Below are positions 25,533 to 32,564 of a stretch of 35,596 nt of DNA, piece by piece. The notes beneath the pieces are model-generated. The model was not told the DNA's origin, searched no databases, and worked only from the letters and a program-made list of their open reading frames with translations. The DNA comes from Anaerotignum sp. (GTDB lineage Bacteria; Bacillota; Clostridia; Lachnospirales; Anaerotignaceae). The stretch is taken from assembly GCA_020024455.1 (NCBI GenBank), contig JAHHTU010000026.1:1-35596 (forward strand), in the 5' to 3' direction. Position 1 is the first letter of the stretch. Each line of letters opens with the position of its first letter. The position numbers and the translations under genes are program-made.

Positions 25533-26114
25533 ATGCCAATTAGTTTGCAAAAAGGACAAAAAGTAAGTTTGACAAAAGATAATCCCGGTTTATCCAAAGT
25601 GGTTGTTGGTTTGGGTTGGGATACCAACCGTTTTGATACAGGCGGTGCATTTGATTTGGATACGGCTGCATTTTTGTTGGGCAGTAACGGCAGAACAACC
25701 GGTTCCGGTGATTTTGTGTTTTATGGAAATCTCAAACACGCCTCCGGTGCCGTAGAGCATTTGGGAGATAATACCACAGGCGACGGCGACGGCGACGATG
25801 AACAAATCAAAGTGGATTTGACAAAAGTTCCTGAAAATATTTCCCGTATTGCATTTACCGTAACCATTTACGAAGCGGAAGAACGCCGCCAAAATTTTGG
25901 ACAGGTGCAAAATGCATATATTCGTATTTTTGACGAAACAAACGGACAGGAAATTTTGAGATACGACTTGGGAGAAGATTTCTCCATCGAAACAGCGGCA
26001 GTATTTGCCGAATTGTATAAAAGCAACAACGAATGGAAATTCAATGCCATCGGCAGCGGTTACCAAGGCGGCTTGGCAGCACTTTGTGCAAATTACGGCG
26101 TTGATGTAGAGTAA
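25533..26114 (+). CDS. terD: TerD family protein, copy 2
   Basis: A 193-residue paralogue of the preceding gene with the same length and motif order: GLGWDTNRFD, FDLDTAAF, acidic loop GDGDGDDEQIKVDL, AFTVTIYEAEERRQNFGQV, YDLGEDFSIETAA and WKFNAIGSGYQGGLAAL. All calcium-ligand acidic residues are present. AAGGAGG precedes the ATG. The C-terminal third shares long near-identical DNA stretches with copy 1, so recombination between them is possible. Ter systems commonly carry two to four TerD-like subunits that may bind different ligands or form mixed assemblies. Confidence 0.95.
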   Translation: MPISLQKGQKVSLTKDNPGLSKVVVGLGWDTNRFDTGGAFDLDTAAFLLGSNGRTTGSGDFVFYGNLKHASGAVEHLGDNTTGDGDGDDEQIKVDLTKVPENISRIAFTVTIYEAEERRQNFGQVQNAYIRIFDETNGQEILRYDLGEDFSIETAAVFAELYKSNNEWKFNAIGSGYQGGLAALCANYGVDVE

Positions 26115-26154
26115 GCCATTTGAGAAAAATGGGCAAAAGTAGGAGGAAAGAAAA

Positions 26155-26760
26155 ATGTCTGTTTCTTTACAAAAAGGTCAGAAAGTCAGTCTTTCAAAAG
26201 ACAACGAAGGTTTGAACCATGTGTTGGTTGGCTTGGGCTGGGACGAAGCAACAAAAACAGGTGGTGGCGGATTGTTCGGCTTGATGCGTGGCGGTGGCGG
26301 ACAGTCCATTGACTGCGATGCATCAGCACTGTTGTTGACAGACGGAAAATTGAAAAACAAAGGTGATATTGTGTTTTTTGGCAACTTAAAACATCGTTCC
26401 GGTACAGTGCAGCATATGGGGGATAATTTGACAGGTGCAGGCGATGGCGATGACGAGCAGATTTTGATTGACCTTGCAAAAGTACCGGAACAATATGACC
26501 ATATTGTAATGGTTGTCAATATTTATCAGGCAGCACAAAGAAAACAACATTTTGGCATGATTCGAAATGCATATATTCGTATTGTAGACGGTCGTACCAA
26601 TCAGGAAATGTGCAGATATAATTTATCTGATAACTATGATGGCATGACAGCAATGATATTTGGGGAAGTATATCGTCACAATGGAGAATGGAAATTTAAT
26701 GCAGTGGGGCAAGCAACAACAGATAACGGATTGCAGGAATTGACAAAACGTTATATGTAA
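26155..26760 (+). CDS. terD: TerD family protein, divergent copy 3
   Basis: A 201-residue, more divergent TerD protein (TerE/YceC-like branch possible). It keeps GLGWDE and the acidic loop but with one change (TGAGDGDDEQI, Ala replacing an Asp of the GDGDGDDE form), and has a Gly-rich insertion (GGGGLFGLMRGGGGQSID, about residues 35-52) before the CDASALLL strand, where copies 1-2 have FDLD. The C-terminus WKFNAVGQATTDNGLQELTK departs from the IGSGYQGG ending. A GTAGGAGG site precedes the ATG. The insertion suggests a different binding surface. Followed by an attenuator-like hairpin. Confidence 0.93.
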   Translation: MSVSLQKGQKVSLSKDNEGLNHVLVGLGWDEATKTGGGGLFGLMRGGGGQSIDCDASALLLTDGKLKNKGDIVFFGNLKHRSGTVQHMGDNLTGAGDGDDEQILIDLAKVPEQYDHIVMVVNIYQAAQRKQHFGMIRNAYIRIVDGRTNQEMCRYNLSDNYDGMTAMIFGEVYRHNGEWKFNAVGQATTDNGLQELTKRYM

Positions 26761-26795
26761 TATTTTTTTAACAAAATATTTATGTCGATTTTATG

Positions 26796-26835
26796 AAAAA
26801 GGGGAGATAATTGGCTGATTTTCTTCTCTTTTTCT
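26796..26835 (+). terminator. attenuator-like hairpin between terD3 and the P-type ATPase
   Basis: AAAAAGGGGAG (26796-26806) can pair over 11 positions, two being G-U, with CTTCTCTTTTT (26823-26833), whose T-rich 3' arm is itself the exit tract. It sits 36 nt after terD3 and 20 nt before the ATPase gene. No promoter is evident in the gap, so it would reduce rather than block expression of the downstream arm. Confidence 0.5.
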
Positions 26836-26854
26836 AGTATTATGAGGTGATAGA

Positions 26855-29506
26855 ATGCATTATAAAGGTTTATCCAGTAAAGAAGCGGTAGAGTCCCGAC
26901 AGCAATATGGCAGCAATGTCATTCCGGATTCCGAACCAACGACGTTTTGGGCAGAATTCAAAGAAACATTTAAAGACCCTATGATTCGTATATTATTGGC
27001 GATTGCAACGCTGATGATTGTGATGTTTTTGTTTGGGTATGCAGATATTTATGAGCCTGTGGGTACGATTGTGGCAGTGTTGATTGTGGCGTTTGTTTCC
27101 GCAAAAACAGGGGTTGCCAGTGATACAAAATACAGAGCATTGAAAGACAGTACCAAAAAAGACCAGTGTAAAGTATATCGTGACAATCTGATTACGGTGA
27201 TTGATGTAGATGATGTCGTGGTCGGGGACAAGGTATTGTTGCAGTCCGGTGACAAAATTCCGGCAGACGGTATTTTGGTTGATGGTGTCATCAAAGTGGA
27301 TAACTCTGCTTTGAATGGGGAAGCGGAAGAATGTCACAAAACAGCAGCCGATGCAAGTGTGAAATTGGCTGATGAGATTACAGGGGATACATTCGTAGAT
27401 GCACATTCCTTGTTCCGTGGTGCGGTTTTGTTTGATGGCGAAGGCGTGATGGACGTACAAAAAGTCGGGCTTTCCACCATGATGGGCAAAATGGCAGAAG
27501 AAATGCAGGAAGAAGAACCGGACTCCCCTTTGAAAGTCAAATTGTCCCATTTGGCAAATTTGATTTCTAAATTTGGTTACATCGGTGCGATTGTGATTGC
27601 AGTGATGTATTTTGGATTTTTTGTTTGGTCCGCAGGCGGTATTGAGCCGTATTTGGCAACCGGCGTGACAGAAATTATCAAAGACGTTGTGGAAGCGGTA
27701 TCTTTGGCAGTTGTTATCATTGTGTGTGCCGTGCCGGAGGGGTTGCCGTTGATGATTTCCCTTGTGCTGATGCAAAATACAAGCAAAATGTTAGACCATA
27801 ATGTGTTGGTCAGAAAAGCAGAGGGGATTGAAACCGCAGGCTCTTTGAATATCCTGTTTAGCGATAAAACAGGTACGATTACAAAAGGCAGTTTGGAAGT
27901 GGTGGAATTTTTCACGGCAGATGGGGTTTCCGTTTCGTTGGAAGAATTGCCAAAGCATGAAAAAATCAAAGAATTGGTAGATTTGGCAATCGGAAAAAAT
28001 ACACAATCCATGTTCGATGCACAAGGGCGTGTCATTGGTGGGAATGCCACAGACCAAGCAATGATGAAATTTATGGGACAAGATGTTTTTCATAAAATGG
28101 AAAATGGTTGTGAAATCACACGTTCCCAAGGATTTAACTCTGCAAATAAATTCAGCCAAGCATATTTGGCAGCATATCAAAAGACATTTTATAAAGGTGC
28201 ACCGGAACGATTGTTGGCGGTATCTCAAAAATGTTTGAATTTGCAGGGGGAAGAACAGGATATCCAAGCAGATGTATTGAATGCAAAAATTGATGCATTG
28301 GCGAATAAATCCATGCGTGTGCTGGCGTTTGGGTATTCCAATCAGGATATGACCGAAAATACCATCAATGCAGATACGACTATCATTGGTTTTGCGGGTA
28401 TTCGTGATGATGTGCGTCCGGAAGCAAGAGAAGCGATTGCAGAAGTGCAAAATGCAGGTATTCAAGTGGTTATGATTACAGGTGACAGACTGGAAACCGC
28501 TGTTGCCATTGCAAAAGATGCCAACTTGTTACATTCCGATGATGAAATTGCTTTAACTTCCGCACAGTTAAATGAAATGTCAGACGAAGAAGTGAAAGCC
28601 ATTATCCCCCGTATTCGTGTGATTGCAAGAGCATTGCCAACCGATAAATCCAGAATGGTTCGCCTTTGCCAAGAGATGAATTTGGTTGTTGGTATGACAG
28701 GGGACGGTGTGAATGACTCTCCTGCATTGAAACGTGCAGATGTTGGCTTTGCCATGGGCAGTGGTACAGAGGCGGCAAAAGAAGCAGGGAAAATCGTTAT
28801 TTTGGACGATAACTTTAAGTCCATCAAAGATGCAATTTGGTATGGACGTACCATTTATCATAATATTTTGAAATTCTGTAAATTCCAGTTGGTCATCAAT
28901 GTGGCAGCGGTTGTGGTGAGTGCTTTGGCTCCGTTCTTTGGCTTGCATGAACCGTTGAAAGTCACACACTTGTTGTTTGTCAATTTGGTGATGGACGGTT
29001 TGGGTGCGATTATGTTGGGGAATGAACCCGCAAAAGAACGATATATGAGCGAAAAACCACGTAGGAGAGACGAAAGCATTATTAGCAAACCAATGTTGAC
29101 ACAAATTGTCATTATGGGGATTTGGTTGACAGCATTGAGTTTTGTATTTTTGAAACTGCCGTTTTTTGACCAATTTTTCCAGACAGAAGAACAAAAATTC
29201 TCTGCGTACTTTGTATTATTCATTTGGAGTGCGTTGTTCAATGGGTTTAATGTCAGAGATGAAGGATTTTCTATCTTTAAGGGCTTAAATGAAAACACAG
29301 GTTTTATGAAAGTGTTTATCATTATTATTTTGGTGCAGGCAGTGATTGTCAACGCAGGTTTGATTCCGGCAGAAGTATTCACTTGGATTGGCAATATGTT
29401 TAGTTGTGTGCCAATTCCTATGGTTTCTTGGGGTGTCGTTGCTATTTTGGCAGTGACTATGATTCCGATAGACCTCATTCGTAAAATGATTGCACACCAG
29501 AAATAA
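26855..29506 (+). CDS. Ca2+-type P-type ATPase
   Basis: An 883-residue P2-type cation ATPase. N-terminal cation-ATPase domain; TM1-2 (about 45-85); actuator domain with LNGEA (153-157) in place of TGES; TM3-4 containing CAVPEGLP (291-298), the calcium-site signature; phosphorylation D337 in SDKTGT; nucleotide domain with KGAPER; hinge GDGVNDSPALKRAD; TM5-10 with NLVMDGLGA in TM6, where Asn and Asp are the expected calcium ligands. This resembles bacterial PMCA-type calcium exporters. It starts behind TGAGGTGATAG. Its placement between terD genes and the PRTase genes suggests it sets calcium levels sensed by TerD, by inference; TerC often occupies this role in other ter loci. Mn2+ or another divalent ion cannot be excluded. 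Confidence 0.93.
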   Translation: MHYKGLSSKEAVESRQQYGSNVIPDSEPTTFWAEFKETFKDPMIRILLAIATLMIVMFLFGYADIYEPVGTIVAVLIVAFVSAKTGVASDTKYRALKDSTKKDQCKVYRDNLITVIDVDDVVVGDKVLLQSGDKIPADGILVDGVIKVDNSALNGEAEECHKTAADASVKLADEITGDTFVDAHSLFRGAVLFDGEGVMDVQKVGLSTMMGKMAEEMQEEEPDSPLKVKLSHLANLISKFGYIGAIVIAVMYFGFFVWSAGGIEPYLATGVTEIIKDVVEAVSLAVVIIVCAVPEGLPLMISLVLMQNTSKMLDHNVLVRKAEGIETAGSLNILFSDKTGTITKGSLEVVEFFTADGVSVSLEELPKHEKIKELVDLAIGKNTQSMFDAQGRVIGGNATDQAMMKFMGQDVFHKMENGCEITRSQGFNSANKFSQAYLAAYQKTFYKGAPERLLAVSQKCLNLQGEEQDIQADVLNAKIDALANKSMRVLAFGYSNQDMTENTINADTTIIGFAGIRDDVRPEAREAIAEVQNAGIQVVMITGDRLETAVAIAKDANLLHSDDEIALTSAQLNEMSDEEVKAIIPRIRVIARALPTDKSRMVRLCQEMNLVVGMTGDGVNDSPALKRADVGFAMGSGTEAAKEAGKIVILDDNFKSIKDAIWYGRTIYHNILKFCKFQLVINVAAVVVSALAPFFGLHEPLKVTHLLFVNLVMDGLGAIMLGNEPAKERYMSEKPRRRDESIISKPMLTQIVIMGIWLTALSFVFLKLPFFDQFFQTEEQKFSAYFVLFIWSALFNGFNVRDEGFSIFKGLNENTGFMKVFIIIILVQAVIVNAGLIPAEVFTWIGNMFSCVPIPMVSWGVVAILAVTMIPIDLIRKMIAHQK

Positions 29507-29510
29507 TACA

Positions 29511-29548
29511 AAGGTTCCATGAAACGTTGTTTTGTGGAACCTTCTTTA
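29511..29548 (+). terminator. hairpin after the P-type ATPase
   Basis: AAGGTTCCA (29511-29519) pairs with TGGAACCTT (29535-29543), followed by CTTTATC, a weak T tract. The next gene starts 22 nt later with no clear promoter, so partial readthrough is likely. Confidence 0.6.
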
Positions 29549-29569
29549 TCAGATAGGAAGTGAAACAAT

Positions 29570-30715
29570 ATGCAGTATACAAAAGAACATATCTTACGGA
29601 TTGCAAAGCGATTTCAAAATAAAAAAAGAACGTATCTTTTGGTCAATCCGTTACAGGCAAAACATATGCCGTGCAGTCCATCTGTTTCTTTGCAGATGAT
29701 GCGTACATTTGGCAACCGATTGGCAAATGCATATCCAAACACAAAATTGATTATCTCCTTTGCGGAAACCGCAACCGCCATTGGTACTGCAGTGGCAAGT
29801 TGTTTTGCAAATGATTGTGTATATATCCAAACCACAAGAGAAGATGTCAAAGATGTGCAAACATGGATTGATTTTTTGGAAGAACATAGCCATGCCACAG
29901 AACAAAAATTATGTGCAGACCATTTGCAACAATGGCTGGAACAGACAGAAACCGTTATTTTTGTGGAAGATGAAATTTCCACAGGAAAAACATTGGTGAA
30001 TATGGTGACGCAACTCAAAGAAGCATATCCCATATTGGCAGAAAAACAGCTGATTGCGGCATCTATATTAAATCGTGTGTCAGCCAAAAATCAAATACGC
30101 ATGGAGCAAGCAGGTATGCAATGTGCATATGTGTTGAAATTGCCGGAGGTGGACTATACGGCGGTATTGGCAGATATGCAGGTGACAGAGGCACAAAAAG
30201 CCGAAAAACGGGAATGTGTTTTCACAAAACAAGTGTTGTCCTGTGATGCCTTATGCAATCCAAGAAAAGGCATTGCCATAAAAGAGTATATGAAAAACTG
30301 TGTGCAGATGGCAAATACTGTGGTGACAGAGGTATTGCCAAAAACAACAGAAACATCGAATGTTTTGGTTTTGGGGACGGAAGAATGTATGTTTCCGGCG
30401 TTATGTCTGGGAGAAGTATTGGAAAAACAACATTTGCAATGGAATGTTCAGTGTCATGCCACAACCAGAAGTCCCATTGGCATTTGCACACAACAAGGAT
30501 ATCCCATCACAACAGGGAGCAAACTGCAAAGTTTTTATGCAAAAAACAGAGATACCTATCTCTATAATGTGGGAGAATATGATATGGTGATTGTCGTATC
30601 TGATACCAAAGTACAGAATTTGCAGGCATTTCAAAATCTGATGGGCGTATTTTCACAAAACCGGAAACGAAAATTTTATTACATACAAGGAGGAAAAAAT
30701 GTTTGGTACATATAA
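29570..30715 (+). CDS. Ter-cluster phosphoribosyltransferase with TRSP domain
   Basis: A 381-residue protein. The N-terminal phosphoribosyltransferase fold (about 15-215) has the PRPP loop FVEDEISTGKT (131-141), matching the type I pattern of two acidic residues then TGKT. The C-terminal domain (about 235-381) contains the TRSP signature (299-302, in HATTRSPIG) and VLGTEECMFPALCLGE. This PRTase-TRSP architecture is known from Ter biosynthetic modules, predicted to attach or remove a base or small group on a ribosyl phosphate. Substrate unknown. The end overlaps the next gene by 17 bp, so the two PRTases are translationally coupled and probably work together. Confidence 0.85.
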   Translation: MQYTKEHILRIAKRFQNKKRTYLLVNPLQAKHMPCSPSVSLQMMRTFGNRLANAYPNTKLIISFAETATAIGTAVASCFANDCVYIQTTREDVKDVQTWIDFLEEHSHATEQKLCADHLQQWLEQTETVIFVEDEISTGKTLVNMVTQLKEAYPILAEKQLIAASILNRVSAKNQIRMEQAGMQCAYVLKLPEVDYTAVLADMQVTEAQKAEKRECVFTKQVLSCDALCNPRKGIAIKEYMKNCVQMANTVVTEVLPKTTETSNVLVLGTEECMFPALCLGEVLEKQHLQWNVQCHATTRSPIGICTQQGYPITTGSKLQSFYAKNRDTYLYNVGEYDMVIVVSDTKVQNLQAFQNLMGVFSQNRKRKFYYIQGGKNVWYI

Positions 30716-31751
30716 AGAGCAAGATGTCACAATTTTATTGACGGATATTTCCGGCAAAGTCGAGCCTTTGGACACAAAAGCAAGAGAGCGAAACATTCAA
30801 TCCGGCGTGCATTATTCGGAAATGTTACCCATAGAGCATGAGCCATCTGCTGCGTATATGAAAATTTATGATGATGCATTGCGAAGATATGCCAAAATGA
30901 CAGCAGAGGCAACTGCAATGGTGGCAGAACAGATTTGGCAGGAAAAAAGGGAAAAAACCGTTTTGGTATCCTTGGCACGGGCAGGCACTTCCATTGGTGT
31001 GTTAATCAAAAAATATATTGCCTTTCGGTACCATGTAGAAGTGCCGCATTACACCATTTCCATTATCCGTGGGCGTGGGATTGACCAAAACGCAATGGCA
31101 TATATTTTGGAACGACACCCCCCCCAGAGCATACAATTTGTAGATGGTTGGACAGGCAAAGGGGCAATCCAAAGAGAATTGGACTTGGCAATGCAGGCAT
31201 ATCCCCATGTAGATGCAGGGCTGGCTGTGCTTTCCGACCCCGCACATCTGGCAAGCAAATATGGCACAAGAGAGGATTTTTTGATTGCAAGTTCTTGCCT
31301 GAATGCAACGGTTTCCGGTTTGTTGAGCCGTACTTTTTACAGAAAAGATATTATTGGGGAAAAAGACTTCCATGGTGCAGTGTTTTATCAAAATTTGATA
31401 CCGCAGGATATGACATATGGTTTCATTGATGCGGTTGCACAATATTTTGATACATTGGAAATCAAAGAAAGCAAGGAACATATCGTTTCCAAAACAGCAC
31501 AACAGGAAGTGGAAGAAATTTGCAAAAAATTTGGAATACAAGACATCAATTTGGTCAAACCCAGTATCGGAGAAACCACAAGGGTGTTGTTGCGTAGAAT
31601 GCCATGGAAAATATTGGTGCATCGTTTTGACGACGAACAACACTTAGGTCAGATTTATCAATTAGCAAAGGAGAAAGGCGTTGAAATGATACAATATCCG
31701 CTGGAAAATTATAAAGCTTGCGGGTTGATTCAGAAAATAGCCGATAATTGA
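30699..31751 (+). CDS. PRTase-PELOTA protein of the StiP family
   Basis: A 350-residue protein: N-terminal PRTase-like domain (about 35-240) with SLARAGTSIG (91-100), YTISIIRGRGID (119-129) and a PRPP-loop-like FVDGWTGKG (147-155), then a C-terminal PELOTA-type RNA-binding domain (about 265-350; VKPSIGETTRVLLRRMPWKILV). Pipelines often name this family cysteine protease StiP; the conserved residues here look like a phosphoribosyltransferase, so the protease name should be treated cautiously. The PELOTA domain hints that the ligand or target involves RNA or a nucleotide-like molecule. AAGGAGG lies within the upstream gene end. The HAD gene starts 4 nt after it. Confidence 0.85.
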   Translation: MFGTYKEQDVTILLTDISGKVEPLDTKARERNIQSGVHYSEMLPIEHEPSAAYMKIYDDALRRYAKMTAEATAMVAEQIWQEKREKTVLVSLARAGTSIGVLIKKYIAFRYHVEVPHYTISIIRGRGIDQNAMAYILERHPPQSIQFVDGWTGKGAIQRELDLAMQAYPHVDAGLAVLSDPAHLASKYGTREDFLIASSCLNATVSGLLSRTFYRKDIIGEKDFHGAVFYQNLIPQDMTYGFIDAVAQYFDTLEIKESKEHIVSKTAQQEVEEICKKFGIQDINLVKPSIGETTRVLLRRMPWKILVHRFDDEQHLGQIYQLAKEKGVEMIQYPLENYKACGLIQKIADN

Positions 31752-31755
31752 CGAT

Positions 31756-32514
31756 ATGAAACAAATGATATTTGCAAGTGATTTGGATAATACATTTATG
31801 TTTTCTTACAAGCATAAAAAAGATGATGATATTTGTGTGGAACAATTAGATGGTAAAGAGCAGGGATTTTGCAAAAAAGACAGTTTTCAAAAATTGGAAG
31901 ATATACAGAAAAAAGCGTTGTTTATCCCCGTTACCACCCGTTCCATCGTACAATATCAAAGAATTTGTTTTCCGCAATCCTGTATGCCAAAATATGCCTT
32001 GACGACAAATGGAGCGATTTTGCTGGTAGATGGCAACATAGATGCACAATGGTATGCACACTCTAAAAAATTGTCTGATGCATACAAAACAGAGTTGCAA
32101 CAAGTGGAAAAACGCTTGTCTGATGTTGCACAAATCAAAAGATTTCGCATGATTGACGATATGTATTTGTTTGCAGCGTGCGACACTGCGGAAGATGCAC
32201 AAAAAAGTAAGGGATATTTGGAACAAAAAACAACATTACAAGTATTGTTATCCGGCAGAAAATTGTATTTCATTCCCCCAATGTTGGATAAGGGAACAGC
32301 AATCAAACGATTGCGTGAGAAATTTGATATGGCATATATCATATCTGCGGGAGATAGCATGATGGACATTCCCATGCTGGAAGAAGCAGATTATGGCATT
32401 TTTTTACATACCTATGATACCAAGCAGGAGCATATCCTTTGTTATGATGGGCAGGAAGTGCGTGCGTATACAGGATTTGTTTTGGATTGTGTGATGGAAC
32501 AGATTTCATTGTGA
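31756..32514 (+). CDS. HAD-superfamily phosphatase of the Ter biosynthetic module
   Basis: A 252-residue Cof-like HAD hydrolase. Motif I is DLDNT (D9 nucleophile, D11 acid), motif II Thr in PVTTRS, motif III Lys near DKGTAIKRL, motif IV GDSMMDIPML. The central cap (about 85-180) resembles sucrose-phosphatase or Cof caps. Only 4 nt separate it from the StiP-like gene, and it ends the operon before a strong terminator. In the predicted pathway it would remove the phosphate from the ribosyl product to release a nucleoside-like compound; substrate unproven. No standard ribosome site is seen, so translation is probably coupled to the upstream gene. Confidence 0.88.
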   Translation: MKQMIFASDLDNTFMFSYKHKKDDDICVEQLDGKEQGFCKKDSFQKLEDIQKKALFIPVTTRSIVQYQRICFPQSCMPKYALTTNGAILLVDGNIDAQWYAHSKKLSDAYKTELQQVEKRLSDVAQIKRFRMIDDMYLFAACDTAEDAQKSKGYLEQKTTLQVLLSGRKLYFIPPMLDKGTAIKRLREKFDMAYIISAGDSMMDIPMLEEADYGIFLHTYDTKQEHILCYDGQEVRAYTGFVLDCVMEQISL

Positions 32515-32523
32515 ATGTATCAC

Positions 32524-32560
32524 AAAAGGGGACTGCGGAATATAGCAGTATCCCCTTTTT
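32524..32560 (+). terminator. strong bidirectional terminator ending the ter operon
   Basis: AAAAGGGGACTGC and GCAGTATCCCCTTTTT form a long hairpin with A and T tracts on both sides. It ends both the HAD gene (plus) and the glycosyltransferase gene (minus). Confidence 0.92.
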
Positions 32561-32564
32561 GCGT

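Noticed and set aside
26993..27775. 260-codon antisense frame in the Ca2+-type ATPase gene
   Set aside because: The translation is His/Cys/Phe-rich, the opposite strand carries a full ATPase with all motifs, and there are no start signals.
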